Shown here piece by piece: positions 24,083-33,113 of a DNA stretch of 34,855 nucleotides (position 1 is its first letter; each line of letters opens with the position of its first letter). Source of the stretch: Pirellulales bacterium (GTDB taxonomy: Bacteria; Planctomycetota; Planctomycetia; Pirellulales; Thermoguttaceae); contig JAFGLH010000134.1 of assembly GCA_016928165.1 (NCBI GenBank), positions 1 through 34,855 on the forward strand, given 5' to 3'. Below the pieces are notes generated by a model. It made no database searches. It had not been told where the DNA came from and saw nothing but the letters and a program-made list of their open reading frames with translations. Made by a program: the position numbers and the translations under genes.

Positions 24083-24239
24083 AAACCCTGCCGGCGGCGG
24101 CATTGCGGATTGCCGAACTATCGCACTTAGACGTCGCTTGCATCGTTTGACGAAGCCGGCGGTTACTGGTAAGATGAAATCCGCTTCTCGAGATGTCTTC
24201 TCTTGATGGATAGGTGGTTAAGCAAGGATACCGGCATCC

Positions 24240-26255
24240 ATGGCACAGGTAAAATCTCCCGCTCCCGAACCGAGCGTACTTTTCGACGACGAATGCGGCT
24301 CGCGGACCAGACTCCGTCGGAACGGCTTCCGCTCCGTGTTGAACGATTGGGTCCGCAGGTGCGCCAAGCAGTCGGCGAACCCCCGTTCGTGGGCTCTGGC
24401 GGGCATGCACTTGGTTGTCTTCGCAGCGGCCTACTGGGGGGCTTATTTGCTCCGCTTCGGTTTTGTCGTTTCCACGGAGACCTTTACCCAATTTATCGTC
24501 AGCGTGGGCTGGGTAATCGGTATACAGTTGGCGGTCTTCGGAATCTCGGGTCAATTCTACGGATGGTGGCGATATGTAACCTTCGCCGATTTCGCCGCGC
24601 TCCTGTACGCCTCTTCGATCGCCTTTTTCGCCGTGACCACGGTGTCGTATTTCATTCCCGGGGTGCACATCCCGCGCGGCGTGTTGGGCATCGATTTCAT
24701 GCTCATGGTCGGCATGTTGTGCAGCTTGCGCGCAAGCTGGCGGATGTTTAGAGAAGTGTTCCAGCCGATGCTCAACGGCGGCGATTACCGCTTGGCGCTG
24801 TTGGTCGGCACCGATCTTTCCAACGGAATACTTGCCCATCAGATTCAATCGCACTTCCGCCTCCCCTACCGGGTGCGCGGCTTCCTCGCCACCGACGATC
24901 GCCCCGCCGGGGGGCGCTTGGGCAGGATCCCCATCCTCGGCAAACTGGAGGACGTCCAAGAGATCGCCGCCGCCTATCGCGCCACCGATGTTTTGGTCGT
25001 CGCCGGCAGCTTGCCGGGCGGACGACTGCGTCGATTGATGGACGAGTGCGAGGCAAGCGATTTGAACCTGAAAATCATCCGCTCCCTCGAAGATCGCCTG
25101 GAAGGCGACAATCGAGTGCCGATCCGGGACATAGAAATCAACGACCTCCTGCGCCGCGAGCCGGTATCTCTCGACACCGACAAAATCGGCAATCTGCTCG
25201 AAGGCAAAAGGGTCTTGGTGACGGGCGCCGGCGGCAGCATCGGTTCGGAAATATGCCGGCAGATCGTTGCTTTCAAGCCGCAATCGCTGGTCCTGCTCGG
25301 CCGCGGCGAAAACCGCATCTTCGCCATTGAAAACGAACTAAAATCCGTGCCCGCCTCCACCGCGATACGCGCCTGCATCGCAGACGTGACCAATCGGCAG
25401 CGAATGGAGCAAGTATTCAACGAGCATCGGCCCGAGGTCGTCTTTCACGCCGCCGCCCATAAACACGTTCCCCTCATGGAGGCCAACGTCGGCGAGGCGA
25501 TCCGCAACAACGTTTTGGGGACGAAGTGCGTGGCCGATCTGGCCGACCGGTTCGGCGCGAGCAGTTTCGTCTTGGTTTCCACCGACAAGGCGGTAAACCC
25601 CACCAGCGTAATGGGAGCCACGAAGCAAATCGCCGAGCGATATGTGCATACCCTCTCACAAGAGTCGGCCACCCGCTTTATCGTCGTCCGCTTCGGCAAC
25701 GTGCTGGGGTCCAACGGGAGCGTGGTGCCGCTGTTTCAGGAACAAATCCGCCGCGGCGGGCCGATCACCGTCACCGACAAGCGAATGACCCGCTTCTTCA
25801 TGACGATTCCCGAAGCGTCGCAGTTGGTCATCCAAGCGGCCACCATGGGCGCCGGCGGCGAAATCTTCGTCCTCGAAATGGGAGAGCAGGTCAGAATCGT
25901 CGATCTCGCGCGAGACTTGATCCGGCTCTCAGGGCTGCCGGAAAACGCCATAGACATCGTTTATACCGGCATCCGGCCGGGTGAAAAACTGTTCGAGGAA
26001 CTTTACTTCGAAGACGAACAAACCCTGCCCACTTCGCACCCCAAGTTGCGGGCGGCATATCATCGCCATTACTCCTTGGCGGAAGTCCGCCGCGCCATCG
26101 CGCAACTCCAGCGACTGGTCAACGATCCGGAAGAATTGCTCCGCCGGAAACTTCGTGAAATCGTCCCCGAGTTCAACTCGCCGCAGGATGGCGTTGAAGA
26201 GGAGGGAGCCGCCCCCGTCCGCTTGAAAAATCACGAAGTTAAGGCCAGCGCGTGA
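24240..26255 (+). CDS. CapD/FlaA1-like UDP-sugar dehydratase/epimerase
   Basis: A 671-residue membrane enzyme of the WbpM/CapD/FlaA1 group, which removes water from UDP-GlcNAc at C4/C6 (often with C5 inversion). Four hydrophobic segments lie at about 52-165; a CoA-binding-like Rossmann unit spans about 175-310, and the catalytic short-chain dehydrogenase domain starts with VTGAGGSIGSE near residue 329. In the active-site stretch STDKAVNPTSVMGATK the usual Tyr is replaced by Met with Lys retained, as in this family. PGEKLFEELYFEDE is another marker. It probably makes a deoxy-amino sugar for the locus polysaccharide. Confidence 0.93.
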   Translation: MAQVKSPAPEPSVLFDDECGSRTRLRRNGFRSVLNDWVRRCAKQSANPRSWALAGMHLVVFAAAYWGAYLLRFGFVVSTETFTQFIVSVGWVIGIQLAVFGISGQFYGWWRYVTFADFAALLYASSIAFFAVTTVSYFIPGVHIPRGVLGIDFMLMVGMLCSLRASWRMFREVFQPMLNGGDYRLALLVGTDLSNGILAHQIQSHFRLPYRVRGFLATDDRPAGGRLGRIPILGKLEDVQEIAAAYRATDVLVVAGSLPGGRLRRLMDECEASDLNLKIIRSLEDRLEGDNRVPIRDIEINDLLRREPVSLDTDKIGNLLEGKRVLVTGAGGSIGSEICRQIVAFKPQSLVLLGRGENRIFAIENELKSVPASTAIRACIADVTNRQRMEQVFNEHRPEVVFHAAAHKHVPLMEANVGEAIRNNVLGTKCVADLADRFGASSFVLVSTDKAVNPTSVMGATKQIAERYVHTLSQESATRFIVVRFGNVLGSNGSVVPLFQEQIRRGGPITVTDKRMTRFFMTIPEASQLVIQAATMGAGGEIFVLEMGEQVRIVDLARDLIRLSGLPENAIDIVYTGIRPGEKLFEELYFEDEQTLPTSHPKLRAAYHRHYSLAEVRRAIAQLQRLVNDPEELLRRKLREIVPEFNSPQDGVEEEGAAPVRLKNHEVKASA

Positions 26256-26621
26256 ACGCGACGTTTTCCGTTAAAATTGCTCCCCTCAAGGCAAACCTTT
26301 CGGCGCCCGCGCATTCGCGCCAATCCGCGCCACGTGCCCGGCGAAATCGGTTCCGCCGCTCGTCGCAAGCGGCCGACTTCGCTCCGCTTCCGAAGAACAA
26401 TAATCGGTACTATATTACTGTAATGGCCGTGGATAACGTCATATTCCATAGGATGCCGTTCCCTCCTGAAGCAGTAGGGGGGCGCTACCCGCTCAAACCG
26501 CTTCGGGTAGGTTATGCGCAATGAAGCGCCGCAAGTACATTTCGGGCGGCCGGTGCATGGGGACGCGGAGTCACCCACGGGGACGGAGTCTGCCCTAATA
26601 CTTCTTTCTAAGAGGATTGCC
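26256..26621. other. Intergenic gap with hairpin
   Basis: No convincing gene in these 366 bases. An AT-rich patch at about 26396-26425 (AATCGGTACTATATTACTG) may hold a promoter. A hairpin CTACCCG (26485-26491) with CGGGTAG (26504-26510) follows. A short open frame (26252-26524) has no protein character. AGAGGA at 26611 is the ribosome-binding site of the next gene. Confidence 0.5.
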
Positions 26622-28193
26622 TTGAACAAGCTAGTTGCCGTAGTGGGATGTGGCTATTGGGGGAAAAACCTGGTGCGGGTCTTTTCGCAACTCGACGCGC
26701 TGAAATGCGTCTGCGACACCGACACGACCCGATTTGAAAAGCTCGCCATCGAAGGCGATCCGCCCAGATTCACCGACAAACTCTCCGACGTCCTTGCCGA
26801 CGGAAGCATCGGAGCGGTGGCCATTGCCACGCCCGCCGCCACGCATTACGACGTCGTCCGCCGCTGTCTGGAAGCCGGCAAGGACGTGTTCGTCGAAAAA
26901 CCGCTGGCACTGAACGCCGACCAAGGCCGCGAGTTGGTCGCCCTGGCGAAAAATAAATCTCGGATTCTCATGGTCGGGCACATACTCCTCTACCACCCGG
27001 CGGTCATCATACTCCGGCAACTCATTCAACAAGGAGTTTTGGGGCGTATCCTCTACTGCTATTCCAACCGCTTGAACATGGGCCTGATCCGCACCGAGGA
27101 GAACATCCTCTGGAGCTTTGCCCCGCACGACATCTCGGTGATGCTGCACCTGTTGGGCGAGGAACCCTACGTCGCCGAGGCCGAGGGACAAAGCTACCTT
27201 ACGCCCGGCGTGTTCGACGTCACCCTCAGCCGGCTCCGCTTCCGCAGCGGCGTGACCGGACACATCTTCGTCAGTTGGCTCCATCCCTCCAAGGAACAGC
27301 GGTTGGTCGTCGTCGGCACGGAACAGATGGCCGTTTTCGACGACACCGCCGAGAAGAAGTTGTTGCTCTATCCCCACCGCGTCGATTGGACCAGCCGGGC
27401 GCCGAGGGCCGTGAAGGCCGAGGCCGTGGCCGTCGAGTTGGAAAAGGCCGAGCCGTTGAAGGAAGAATGCCGGCACTTCCTCCAGTGCGTCGCCGACCGA
27501 AGCGAGCCTCGCTCCAGCGGCGAGGAGGGACTGCGCGTGTTGAAAGTCCTCGGCGAGTGTCAGAAATCACTGGAAAACGCCGACCGCAAATCTCCGCCGC
27601 CGGACGCCCCCGAACGCGATTACTTCGTCCACGAAACCGCCTACGTCGACCAACCCTGCTCGATCGGCGGGGGGACGAGAATTTGGCACTTCTCGCATAT
27701 TATGAAAGGGGCCGCGATCGGCGAGAAATGCTCCATCGGCCAGAACGTGGTGGTCGGCTCGGCGGCCGTGATCGGCAACGGCGTGAAAATACAAAACAAC
27801 GTCTCGGTCTACGACCGCGTGACGATCGAAGACGGCGTGTTTTGCGGCCCCTCGATGGTCTTCACCAACGTTATCAATCCCCGCAGCGAGATCGTCCGCA
27901 AGGACGAATACCTGCCCACCCTGGTCCGCCGCGGGGCCACGCTGGGAGCGAACTCGACGATCGTCTGCGGCCATACGATCGGCCGCTACGCCTTCATCGC
28001 CGCTGGGGCGGTGGTCGCCTCGGACGTGCCCGATTACGCCCTGATGATGGGCGTGCCCGCCAAGCAGGCCGGCTGGATGTGCCGCTGCGCCGCCGAGAAG
28101 CTGGAGTTCAACCCGGCCGGCGCGGCGAAGTGCTCCGTCTGCGGCGCGGAATATCGGTTGGAAAATGGAACAGTGAGCGAAACAACCGTTTAG
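26622..28193 (+). CDS. WbpB-WbpD-like fusion: dehydrogenase plus acetyltransferase
   Basis: A 523-residue fusion. The N-terminal half (about 1-330) is a Gfo/Idh/MocA oxidoreductase: [15 protein letters not shown] for NAD binding, then [11 protein letters not shown]. It resembles WbpB/WlbA, which oxidise C3 of UDP-GlcNAcA. From about 370 a left-handed beta-helix acyltransferase follows ([40 protein letters not shown]), resembling WbpD/WlbB, which acetylates the 3-amino sugar. A CRC/CSVCG zinc-ribbon tail ends it. The TTG start at 26622 was chosen because AGAGG lies six bases before it and the Rossmann fold starts at once; the ATG at 26514 adds 36 unmatched residues. The aminotransferase that acts between the two steps is the next gene. 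Confidence 0.9.
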   Translation: MNKLVAVVGCGYWGKNLVRVFSQLDALKCVCDTDTTRFEKLAIEGDPPRFTDKLSDVLADGSIGAVAIATPAATHYDVVRRCLEAGKDVFVEKPLALNADQGRELVALAKNKSRILMVGHILLYHPAVIILRQLIQQGVLGRILYCYSNRLNMGLIRTEENILWSFAPHDISVMLHLLGEEPYVAEAEGQSYLTPGVFDVTLSRLRFRSGVTGHIFVSWLHPSKEQRLVVVGTEQMAVFDDTAEKKLLLYPHRVDWTSRAPRAVKAEAVAVELEKAEPLKEECRHFLQCVADRSEPRSSGEEGLRVLKVLGECQKSLENADRKSPPPDAPERDYFVHETAYVDQPCSIGGGTRIWHFSHIMKGAAIGEKCSIGQNVVVGSAAVIGNGVKIQNNVSVYDRVTIEDGVFCGPSMVFTNVINPRSEIVRKDEYLPTLVRRGATLGANSTIVCGHTIGRYAFIAAGAVVASDVPDYALMMGVPAKQAGWMCRCAAEKLEFNPAGAAKCSVCGAEYRLENGTVSETTV

Positions 28194-28229
28194 CGGCCGA
28201 CGGTGCGAAGGCCACGGTTAACGATATAT

Positions 28230-28253
28230 GCCGCCGTGCCGGCGGCTGCCAAA
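28230..28253. repeat. GCCGCCGTGCCGGCGGC repeat, copy 1
   Basis: A 24-base unit with palindromic arms GCCGCC/GGCGGC followed by TGCCAAA, 37 bases after the fusion gene's stop. A copy differing at one base lies at 29491-29514, just after the next gene. Confidence 0.65.
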
Positions 28254-28295
28254 CTAACGGTCCCATCCCGCACTTTTTACAAAAAATAAACAACC

Positions 28296-29483
28296 ATGAA
28301 CGAACCACAACCCGTCCCGCTGCTTGACCTGAAAGCCCAATACGCCACGATCCGCGAGGAAATTCGCGCGGCCGTCGACGCCGTGCTCGAGTCGCAAATG
28401 TGCATCCTCGGCAAGACCGTCGCCGACTGCGAGGCCGCCCTGGCCGAATACTGCAAGTGTCCGCACGCCATCGGCGTTTCCTCGGGCAGCGACGCGTTGC
28501 TCGTGAGCCTGATGGCCGAAGGGATCGGCCCGGGCGACGAGGTCGTCACCACGCCGTACTCTTTCTTCGCCACCGCCGGCGGCATCGCACGGCTCGGCGC
28601 CAAGCCGGTCTTCGTCGACATCGACCCGGCGACCTACAACATTGACCCGGCCGGCATCGAGGCCGCGATCACCGAGAAGACCAAAGCCGTCATCCCGGTC
28701 CATCTCTATGGCCAATGCGCCGAGATGGACCCGATCATGGCGGCGGCCGACGCCTGGGGCGTCCCCGTCGTCGAGGACGCCGCCCAGGCCATCGGCTCGG
28801 AGTACAAGGGTCGCCGGGCCGGCACGATCGGCCGCTACGGCTGCTTCAGCTTCTTCCCCTCGAAGAACCTCGGCGCGGCCGGCGACGGCGGATTGGTTAC
28901 AACCCGCGACGACGCCGTGGCCGAGCGGCTCCGCGTGTTGCGGGCACACGGCTCGAAGCCGAAGTATTACCACGCCCTGATCGGCGGCAACTTCCGCATT
29001 GACGCCCTGCAAGCGGCCGTTGTCGCCGTGAAGCTTCGCCACCTGGACAAGTGGACCGCCGGCCGCCAGTCGAACGCCGCCCGATACCGGCGACTGTTCG
29101 AGGCCGCCGGTTTGTCCGAATCAACCGGAGGCGAGGAAAATCTACCCTCGCCCTCTGGGAGAGGGGCCGGGGGCGAGGGCTTGGTGACATTGCCGGTCGA
29201 ACTCGAATACAACCGACACATCTACAACCAGTTCGTTATCCGCGTGCCGCGCCGCGACGAGTTGCGGGCGTATCTGAACGAGCGGAAGATCGGCAACGAG
29301 GTCTACTACCCGGTCCCGTTGCATCTGCAAGAGTGCTTCGCCTATCTCGGCTACAAGGAGGGCGATTTCCCCGAGAGCGAGAAGGCCGCCCGAGAGACCA
29401 TCGCCTTGCCGATCTATCCCGAGCTTACCGACCGGCAGGCGGAGCGGGTGGTCGAGTGCATCGCGGAATTCCTCAAAGCGTGA
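28296..29483 (+). CDS. WbpE-like sugar aminotransferase
   Basis: A DegT/DnrJ/EryC1/StrS family PLP enzyme of 395 residues. It begins [34 protein letters not shown] binds the cofactor phosphate, EDAAQAIG carries the pyridine-binding Asp, and Lys190 in [14 protein letters not shown] holds PLP. It most resembles WbpE/WlbC, which place an amino group on C3 of the oxidised UDP-GlcNAcA made by the preceding fusion protein; the product returns to the fusion's acetyltransferase. At about residues 284-295 it carries an in-frame insert [13 protein letters not shown] made by a genomic palindromic repeat. The reading frame stays open, in a loop between the major and minor domains, so the enzyme may still work. 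Confidence 0.92.
   Translation: MNEPQPVPLLDLKAQYATIREEIRAAVDAVLESQMCILGKTVADCEAALAEYCKCPHAIGVSSGSDALLVSLMAEGIGPGDEVVTTPYSFFATAGGIARLGAKPVFVDIDPATYNIDPAGIEAAITEKTKAVIPVHLYGQCAEMDPIMAAADAWGVPVVEDAAQAIGSEYKGRRAGTIGRYGCFSFFPSKNLGAAGDGGLVTTRDDAVAERLRVLRAHGSKPKYYHALIGGNFRIDALQAAVVAVKLRHLDKWTAGRQSNAARYRRLFEAAGLSESTGGEENLPSPSGRGAGGEGLVTLPVELEYNRHIYNQFVIRVPRRDELRAYLNERKIGNEVYYPVPLHLQECFAYLGYKEGDFPESEKAARETIALPIYPELTDRQAERVVECIAEFLKA
29145..29179. repeat. Palindromic repeat inside the aminotransferase gene
   Basis: Outer arms CCCTCGCCC (29145-29153) and GGGCGAGGG (29171-29179) enclose inner arms CCCTCT (29151-29156) and AGAGGG (29160-29165). Composition and layout match the intergenic CCCTCTCCC repeats at 17498 and 29527. 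It translates as [13 protein letters not shown]. Confidence 0.8.
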
Positions 29484-29490
29484 TTGCCGC

Positions 29491-29514
29491 GCCGCCGTGC
29501 CGGCGGCGGCCAAA
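29491..29514. repeat. GCCGCCGTGCCGGCGGC repeat, copy 2
   Basis: Matches 28230-28253 in 23 of 24 positions and again directly follows a coding region's stop. Confidence 0.65.
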
Positions 29515-29526
29515 TAAATTACGCCC

Positions 29527-29546
29527 CTCTCCCGTAAGCGGGAGAG
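29527..29546. repeat. Palindromic repeat (CCCTCTCCCG type)
   Basis: CTCTCCCG (29527-29534) pairs with CGGGAGAG (29539-29546) around TAAG. It is a shorter relative of the hairpin at 17498-17523. Confidence 0.75.
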
Positions 29547-29561
29547 AGGTTGGGGGTGGCG

Positions 29562-29651
29562 TGATGAAAACGGGGGCTGGCTCCGCAATCCCTTGTATTG
29601 TTGCGCAACGAAAACCACTACTGATAGCGGCGCCTGTCCCCGTTTTCATCA
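29562..29651. repeat. Long palindromic repeat
   Basis: TGATGAAAACGGGG (29562-29575) and CCCCGTTTTCATCA (29638-29651) are perfect 14-base inverted arms. Pairing continues inward imperfectly (GGCTGGCTCCGC against GCGGCGCCTGTC). The terminal motif (GGGGxCxGGC) is shared with the palindrome at 19631-19683. Further along the gap (29652-29884) lie CGACACCCC-type tandem units at about 29727-29753 and small hairpins. Confidence 0.75.
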
Positions 29652-29855
29652 GCCCAGGTTGGGAGTGAGGGCGGTTGGCACGCGAAAAGCCGAATTTGTT
29701 TTTGAACAACGCTCAAACATTTTTCCCGACACCCCCGACACCCCGATACCCCGATTTCCTCACCCTTGCCCGAACCGTCGAATTCTGGTATCCTGATAAC
29801 TGGGTCTTGGCGGTGTAAAACACCACCATCGAGAAGGGCATTTCGTTCCGCCGCT

Positions 29856-29871
29856 GACGGCGTTCGCCGTC
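29856..29871 (+). other. Hairpin before the pseudopilin start
   Basis: GACGGCG-TT-CGCCGTC is a perfect 7-bp hairpin, directly followed by the ribosome-binding GAAGGG and the ATG at 29885. It could modulate translation. Confidence 0.5.
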
Positions 29872-29884
29872 GAAGGGTAGCGAT

Positions 29885-30874
29885 ATGAAGAGGCACACAA
29901 ATTCAAAGTCCGTCGTAAAAGCCAACCGTTTCCTTGTCCTTCGTCCCTCGCTTCTCGTCCCTCGCGCATTCACGTTGGTCGAGTTGCTGGTGGTGATTTC
30001 GATCATCGGCATATTGATGGCGTTGACGATTCCGGCCGTCTTCCACGTCATCACCGCCGGCAAGGACGCGGCGATCTACGCCGAGTTGAAGCAGCTCGAG
30101 GCCGCCTGTCAGGCCTACAAGGAGAAGTTTGGCGAGTACCCGCCCGATTTTGCCGGGGTTAACCTTGCGTCCCCCGGTTGTGATGCGCCACGGGCCGCCG
30201 TATTACGTCATCTGTCAAAAGCGTTCCCGCGATATACGCCAAGTGATTGGAATGAATTTCGAGATGACGTGTTGAACGGGTGGGGAATAGATATCAACGC
30301 CAACCTCCGAACACCTTTCAATGCATTGACCTTTTGGCTTGGCGGCAGGCCGTATAATGGACGATTTACCGGATTCAGCGCCAACCAGCTTGATCCTTTT
30401 GACGGCAGCACCAGTCGCATTGGCCCCTTTTTCGAGTTCGACGTGAATCGAGTCAATGCCAACGGATGCTACTGGCCGCGAGTGGCGACGGGCAATTTGA
30501 CCTCCGGCGCAATTGCGTATTTTCGGGCGGAAAACGGTGGATATTTCAATAAATCCGTCGTCGATCTCGGAGATGCAAGCAATCCCACGGTTTTTCCCGC
30601 TGTCGATTCTAATCAGTCGGATCCCACCACGGATCCTCCGCGATATGCGTGGATCAATCCGCAATCGTTTCAAATATTCTCCGCCGGATTAGACTACCAT
30701 TATTCCGAACCTGTCGAGCATCCTGAGTTTTATCCTAATAATGCAGTGATACCAACCGCTCCGCTAGGACCGTATGAGTATCCAAACGGCGGCAACTATG
30801 ATCCTGTTGCCGGGTACACCTACGACGACATCACGAACTTCAGCGAGGGGCGGCTGGAGAACGCCATGCCGTAA
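29885..30874 (+). CDS. Type II pseudopilin-like protein
   Basis: A 329-residue protein with a prepilin signal: a 28-residue basic leader ending in Ala, then FTLVELLVVISIIGILMALT, with the conserved Glu at +5 and a hydrophobic helix. A prepilin peptidase should cut between Ala28 and Phe29 and methylate Phe. The remainder starts with an alpha-helix (AELKQLEAACQAYKEKFGEY) like GspG-type pseudopilins, but the large C-terminal domain is not recognised; it contains DPFD and YAWINPQSFQIFSAGLDY, a section typical for planctomycete members. The leader contains a repeated RPSLLVPR stretch produced by a DNA repeat. No other secretion gene is nearby. Confidence 0.88.
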   Translation: MKRHTNSKSVVKANRFLVLRPSLLVPRAFTLVELLVVISIIGILMALTIPAVFHVITAGKDAAIYAELKQLEAACQAYKEKFGEYPPDFAGVNLASPGCDAPRAAVLRHLSKAFPRYTPSDWNEFRDDVLNGWGIDINANLRTPFNALTFWLGGRPYNGRFTGFSANQLDPFDGSTSRIGPFFEFDVNRVNANGCYWPRVATGNLTSGAIAYFRAENGGYFNKSVVDLGDASNPTVFPAVDSNQSDPTTDPPRYAWINPQSFQIFSAGLDYHYSEPVEHPEFYPNNAVIPTAPLGPYEYPNGGNYDPVAGYTYDDITNFSEGRLENAMP

Positions 30875-30915
30875 CAGTTGATTCCGCTTTGAAAAGCACT
30901 TATATCGATGCTTGG

Positions 30916-31000
30916 GTGCCATGGGTAAGCGCAGCTTGCCTGTGCCGTGTGTCTTGCTTGTTGTCGTGCGTCACCGGTAAGCCGCGCTTACCCGTGGCAC
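30916..31000. repeat. Palindromic repeat (GGTAAGCGC type)
   Basis: Left arm 30916-30940 (GTGCCATGGGTAAGCGCAGC on) and right arm 30976-31000 (ending GCTTACCCGTGGCAC) are about 85% complementary over 25 bases, with a 35-base centre. It fills most of the gap before the next gene. Confidence 0.75.
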
Positions 31001-31034
31001 CTCCGATTCTCTACACTCGCGGCTTTGTCCCTGA

Positions 31035-33104
31035 ATGACCGATAAGTTCGATCCATATCACAAGTGGCTGGGCATCCCGGCCGGGGACCGTCCGCCCAAC
31101 CACTATCGGCTGCTGGGCATCGAGCCGCTCGAATCCGACCCGGAGGTGATCTGCAACGCGGCCGACGCGCGGATGGCGCTGGTCAAGACCTTTCAGGCGG
31201 GCCGCCACTCGGACGACTCGCAGCGGCTGTTGAACGAGTTGGCCGCCGCCAAGGTCTGCCTGTTGAACGCGGAGAAGAAAGCGGAATACGATCGGCGGCT
31301 AGAGGAGAGAGCAAAGAGCGGAGGGGAAAGCGAGGAAGGGCCGCCAGTGGTCGTCGTCGAGTCGAGGCCCTCGGCCTATCTCGCCCGGAAGCAAAAAAGG
31401 CAATCGGCGATTTGGCTGGTCCCGCCGCTTGCCGTCGGCGTTTTGGTTGTGTTGGCGATAATTTTGTCGGTTGTGTTGCGCGATTCGGACGAGGGCCGGG
31501 CGCGGCGGCCGATCGAATCCGCCCAATCCGAGCGACGGCCGCCTTCCGCGCCGGCGCCGGCGCCGTTGCCGTCGACGCCTCGACCGGCGCCCAGCGAGCC
31601 GTCGCCGGCGGAGCCTGAACCTGAACCGCGCGAGGCGCCGGCGGCTCCGCCGGCGGAGTTGCCGGAGGCGGCGGAAGAGCCGCGGCCGGCCGAGCCGAAA
31701 AAGCCGGTTCCTCCCGTCGCGGAATTGCGCAAGCCGGCGCCGCGGCGGACGAGGTTGTCTGTTCCAGAGGCCGCCGCGCAGCGCAGGGCGGAGACGGAAA
31801 TCCGCGCGCTTTTCGCCGAAGATTTCGCCGCCGCCGACACGGCCAAGAAAAAAATGGCCCTGGCCGCGATGTTGCTAAAGCAATCCGGCAAGGCCAAAGA
31901 CGATCCGGCCGCGCGGTTCGTCTGCCATCGGCTGGCCGCGGAGACGGCCGCGCGGACGGGCGAGCTGTCCAAGGGCTTCAAACCGCTCGAACGGCTGGCC
32001 ATACTCTATGAAGCGGACCCGTTGTCGTTGAAGCTCGATATGGCCGAGGCCTTGCTGCCCGACTTCCGTCCGGGCGCTTCCGGCAACGTGTCGACGGCGG
32101 ACCTGTGGATCAACGTCGCCGCAATGACCGCGTTGGCCGGCGAGGCCGAGCGGTCGGACGATTACGCGTCGGCCGCGCGGGCGGCGAAGCTGGCCATTGC
32201 CCTGGCCCGATTGATCAAGGACGACGAGTTGCTCCGCGATGCGACCACGTTGCAACGAGAGATCGGCTATCGGAAGTCGCGTTTCCGCGCGGTCGAGACG
32301 GCCTTGCAAGCGCTGGCCGAAGACCCCGACGACGGGGAATCGAACCTGACGGCGGGCCAGTGGCGGTGTTTCGCGCTCGGCGATTGGGAGCGGGGGTTGC
32401 CGCTGTTGGCCAAAGGGAGCAACGCGGAGCTGGCCGAGTTGGCCCGCCGCGACATGGCCCGACCCGCCTCGGCCGAGGAGCAAAAAGCGTTGGGCGACGC
32501 CTGGTTGGCCGCGGCGGCGAAGGGGCCTTCTCCCGTTAAGGGCGGCTTGCTGTCGCGGGCGCGTTACTGGTACGAAGCCGCCCTGCCGAAGCTGACGGGA
32601 GCGGAAAAGATCGACGTCGACGAACGGATCGACGGACTGCACGAGAAGAACATTTTCGGAACGAACGACCGCGGCGCCGTCGTGAAAGGGAACGTAGCGC
32701 TGGCGCGGAGAGGGGCCACGGTCTCCGGCGCGGAGAAAAGCGAGCATTTGCTCGACGGAAAAAGTTCGGCCAAACAGGACGACCCCTCCACCGTGTCGCC
32801 GTGGCCTTGCCGGTGGATCGTCACGCTCGACAGGCCTTATGCATTGAGGGAAATCAGGTTCCGCCTCAGGGACCACGATTCGCGTTACTACCGATACAAG
32901 CTCTCCGTATCGTCCAACGGAGCGCGCTACGACACGGTCAAGGACGCGAGCCGGGGCGAATGGACTAGTTGGCAACAGATCGCTTTTCCCGCCAGGCCGG
33001 TGAAAACCATTCTCGTCGAGGGCCTCTACAACAGCGCCAACCATCTCTTTCACATAGTGGAGTTGGAGGCGTATTGCATTCCGCCGGAGGCGGCGGCGAA
33101 GTGA
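31035..33104 (+). CDS. J-like membrane protein with discoidin-like C-terminus
   Basis: A 689-residue protein. The first 90 residues, MTDKFDPYHKWLGIPAGD onward with NHYRLLGIEPLESD and LLNAEKKAEYDRRL, resemble a degenerate J-domain; the HPD triad of true DnaJ proteins is not visible. A single membrane segment lies at about 126-148, then a proline/glutamate/alanine-rich linker (about 155-240). A helical region of repeat-like character follows, and the last 120 residues resemble an F5/8 (discoidin) sugar-binding domain (TLDRPYALREIRFRLRDH, YRYKLSVSSNGARY). It probably sits in the inner membrane with the sugar-binding part outside. No ribosome-binding site is evident. The flippase gene follows nine bases later. 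Confidence 0.75.
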   Translation: MTDKFDPYHKWLGIPAGDRPPNHYRLLGIEPLESDPEVICNAADARMALVKTFQAGRHSDDSQRLLNELAAAKVCLLNAEKKAEYDRRLEERAKSGGESEEGPPVVVVESRPSAYLARKQKRQSAIWLVPPLAVGVLVVLAIILSVVLRDSDEGRARRPIESAQSERRPPSAPAPAPLPSTPRPAPSEPSPAEPEPEPREAPAAPPAELPEAAEEPRPAEPKKPVPPVAELRKPAPRRTRLSVPEAAAQRRAETEIRALFAEDFAAADTAKKKMALAAMLLKQSGKAKDDPAARFVCHRLAAETAARTGELSKGFKPLERLAILYEADPLSLKLDMAEALLPDFRPGASGNVSTADLWINVAAMTALAGEAERSDDYASAARAAKLAIALARLIKDDELLRDATTLQREIGYRKSRFRAVETALQALAEDPDDGESNLTAGQWRCFALGDWERGLPLLAKGSNAELAELARRDMARPASAEEQKALGDAWLAAAAKGPSPVKGGLLSRARYWYEAALPKLTGAEKIDVDERIDGLHEKNIFGTNDRGAVVKGNVALARRGATVSGAEKSEHLLDGKSSAKQDDPSTVSPWPCRWIVTLDRPYALREIRFRLRDHDSRYYRYKLSVSSNGARYDTVKDASRGEWTSWQQIAFPARPVKTILVEGLYNSANHLFHIVELEAYCIPPEAAAK

Positions 33105-33113
33105 ACGGCCTCG

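Noticed and set aside
26252-26524. 90-aa frame between the CapD-like and fusion genes
   Set aside because: Low-complexity, GTG start overlapping the previous stop, no ribosome-binding site and no protein pattern.
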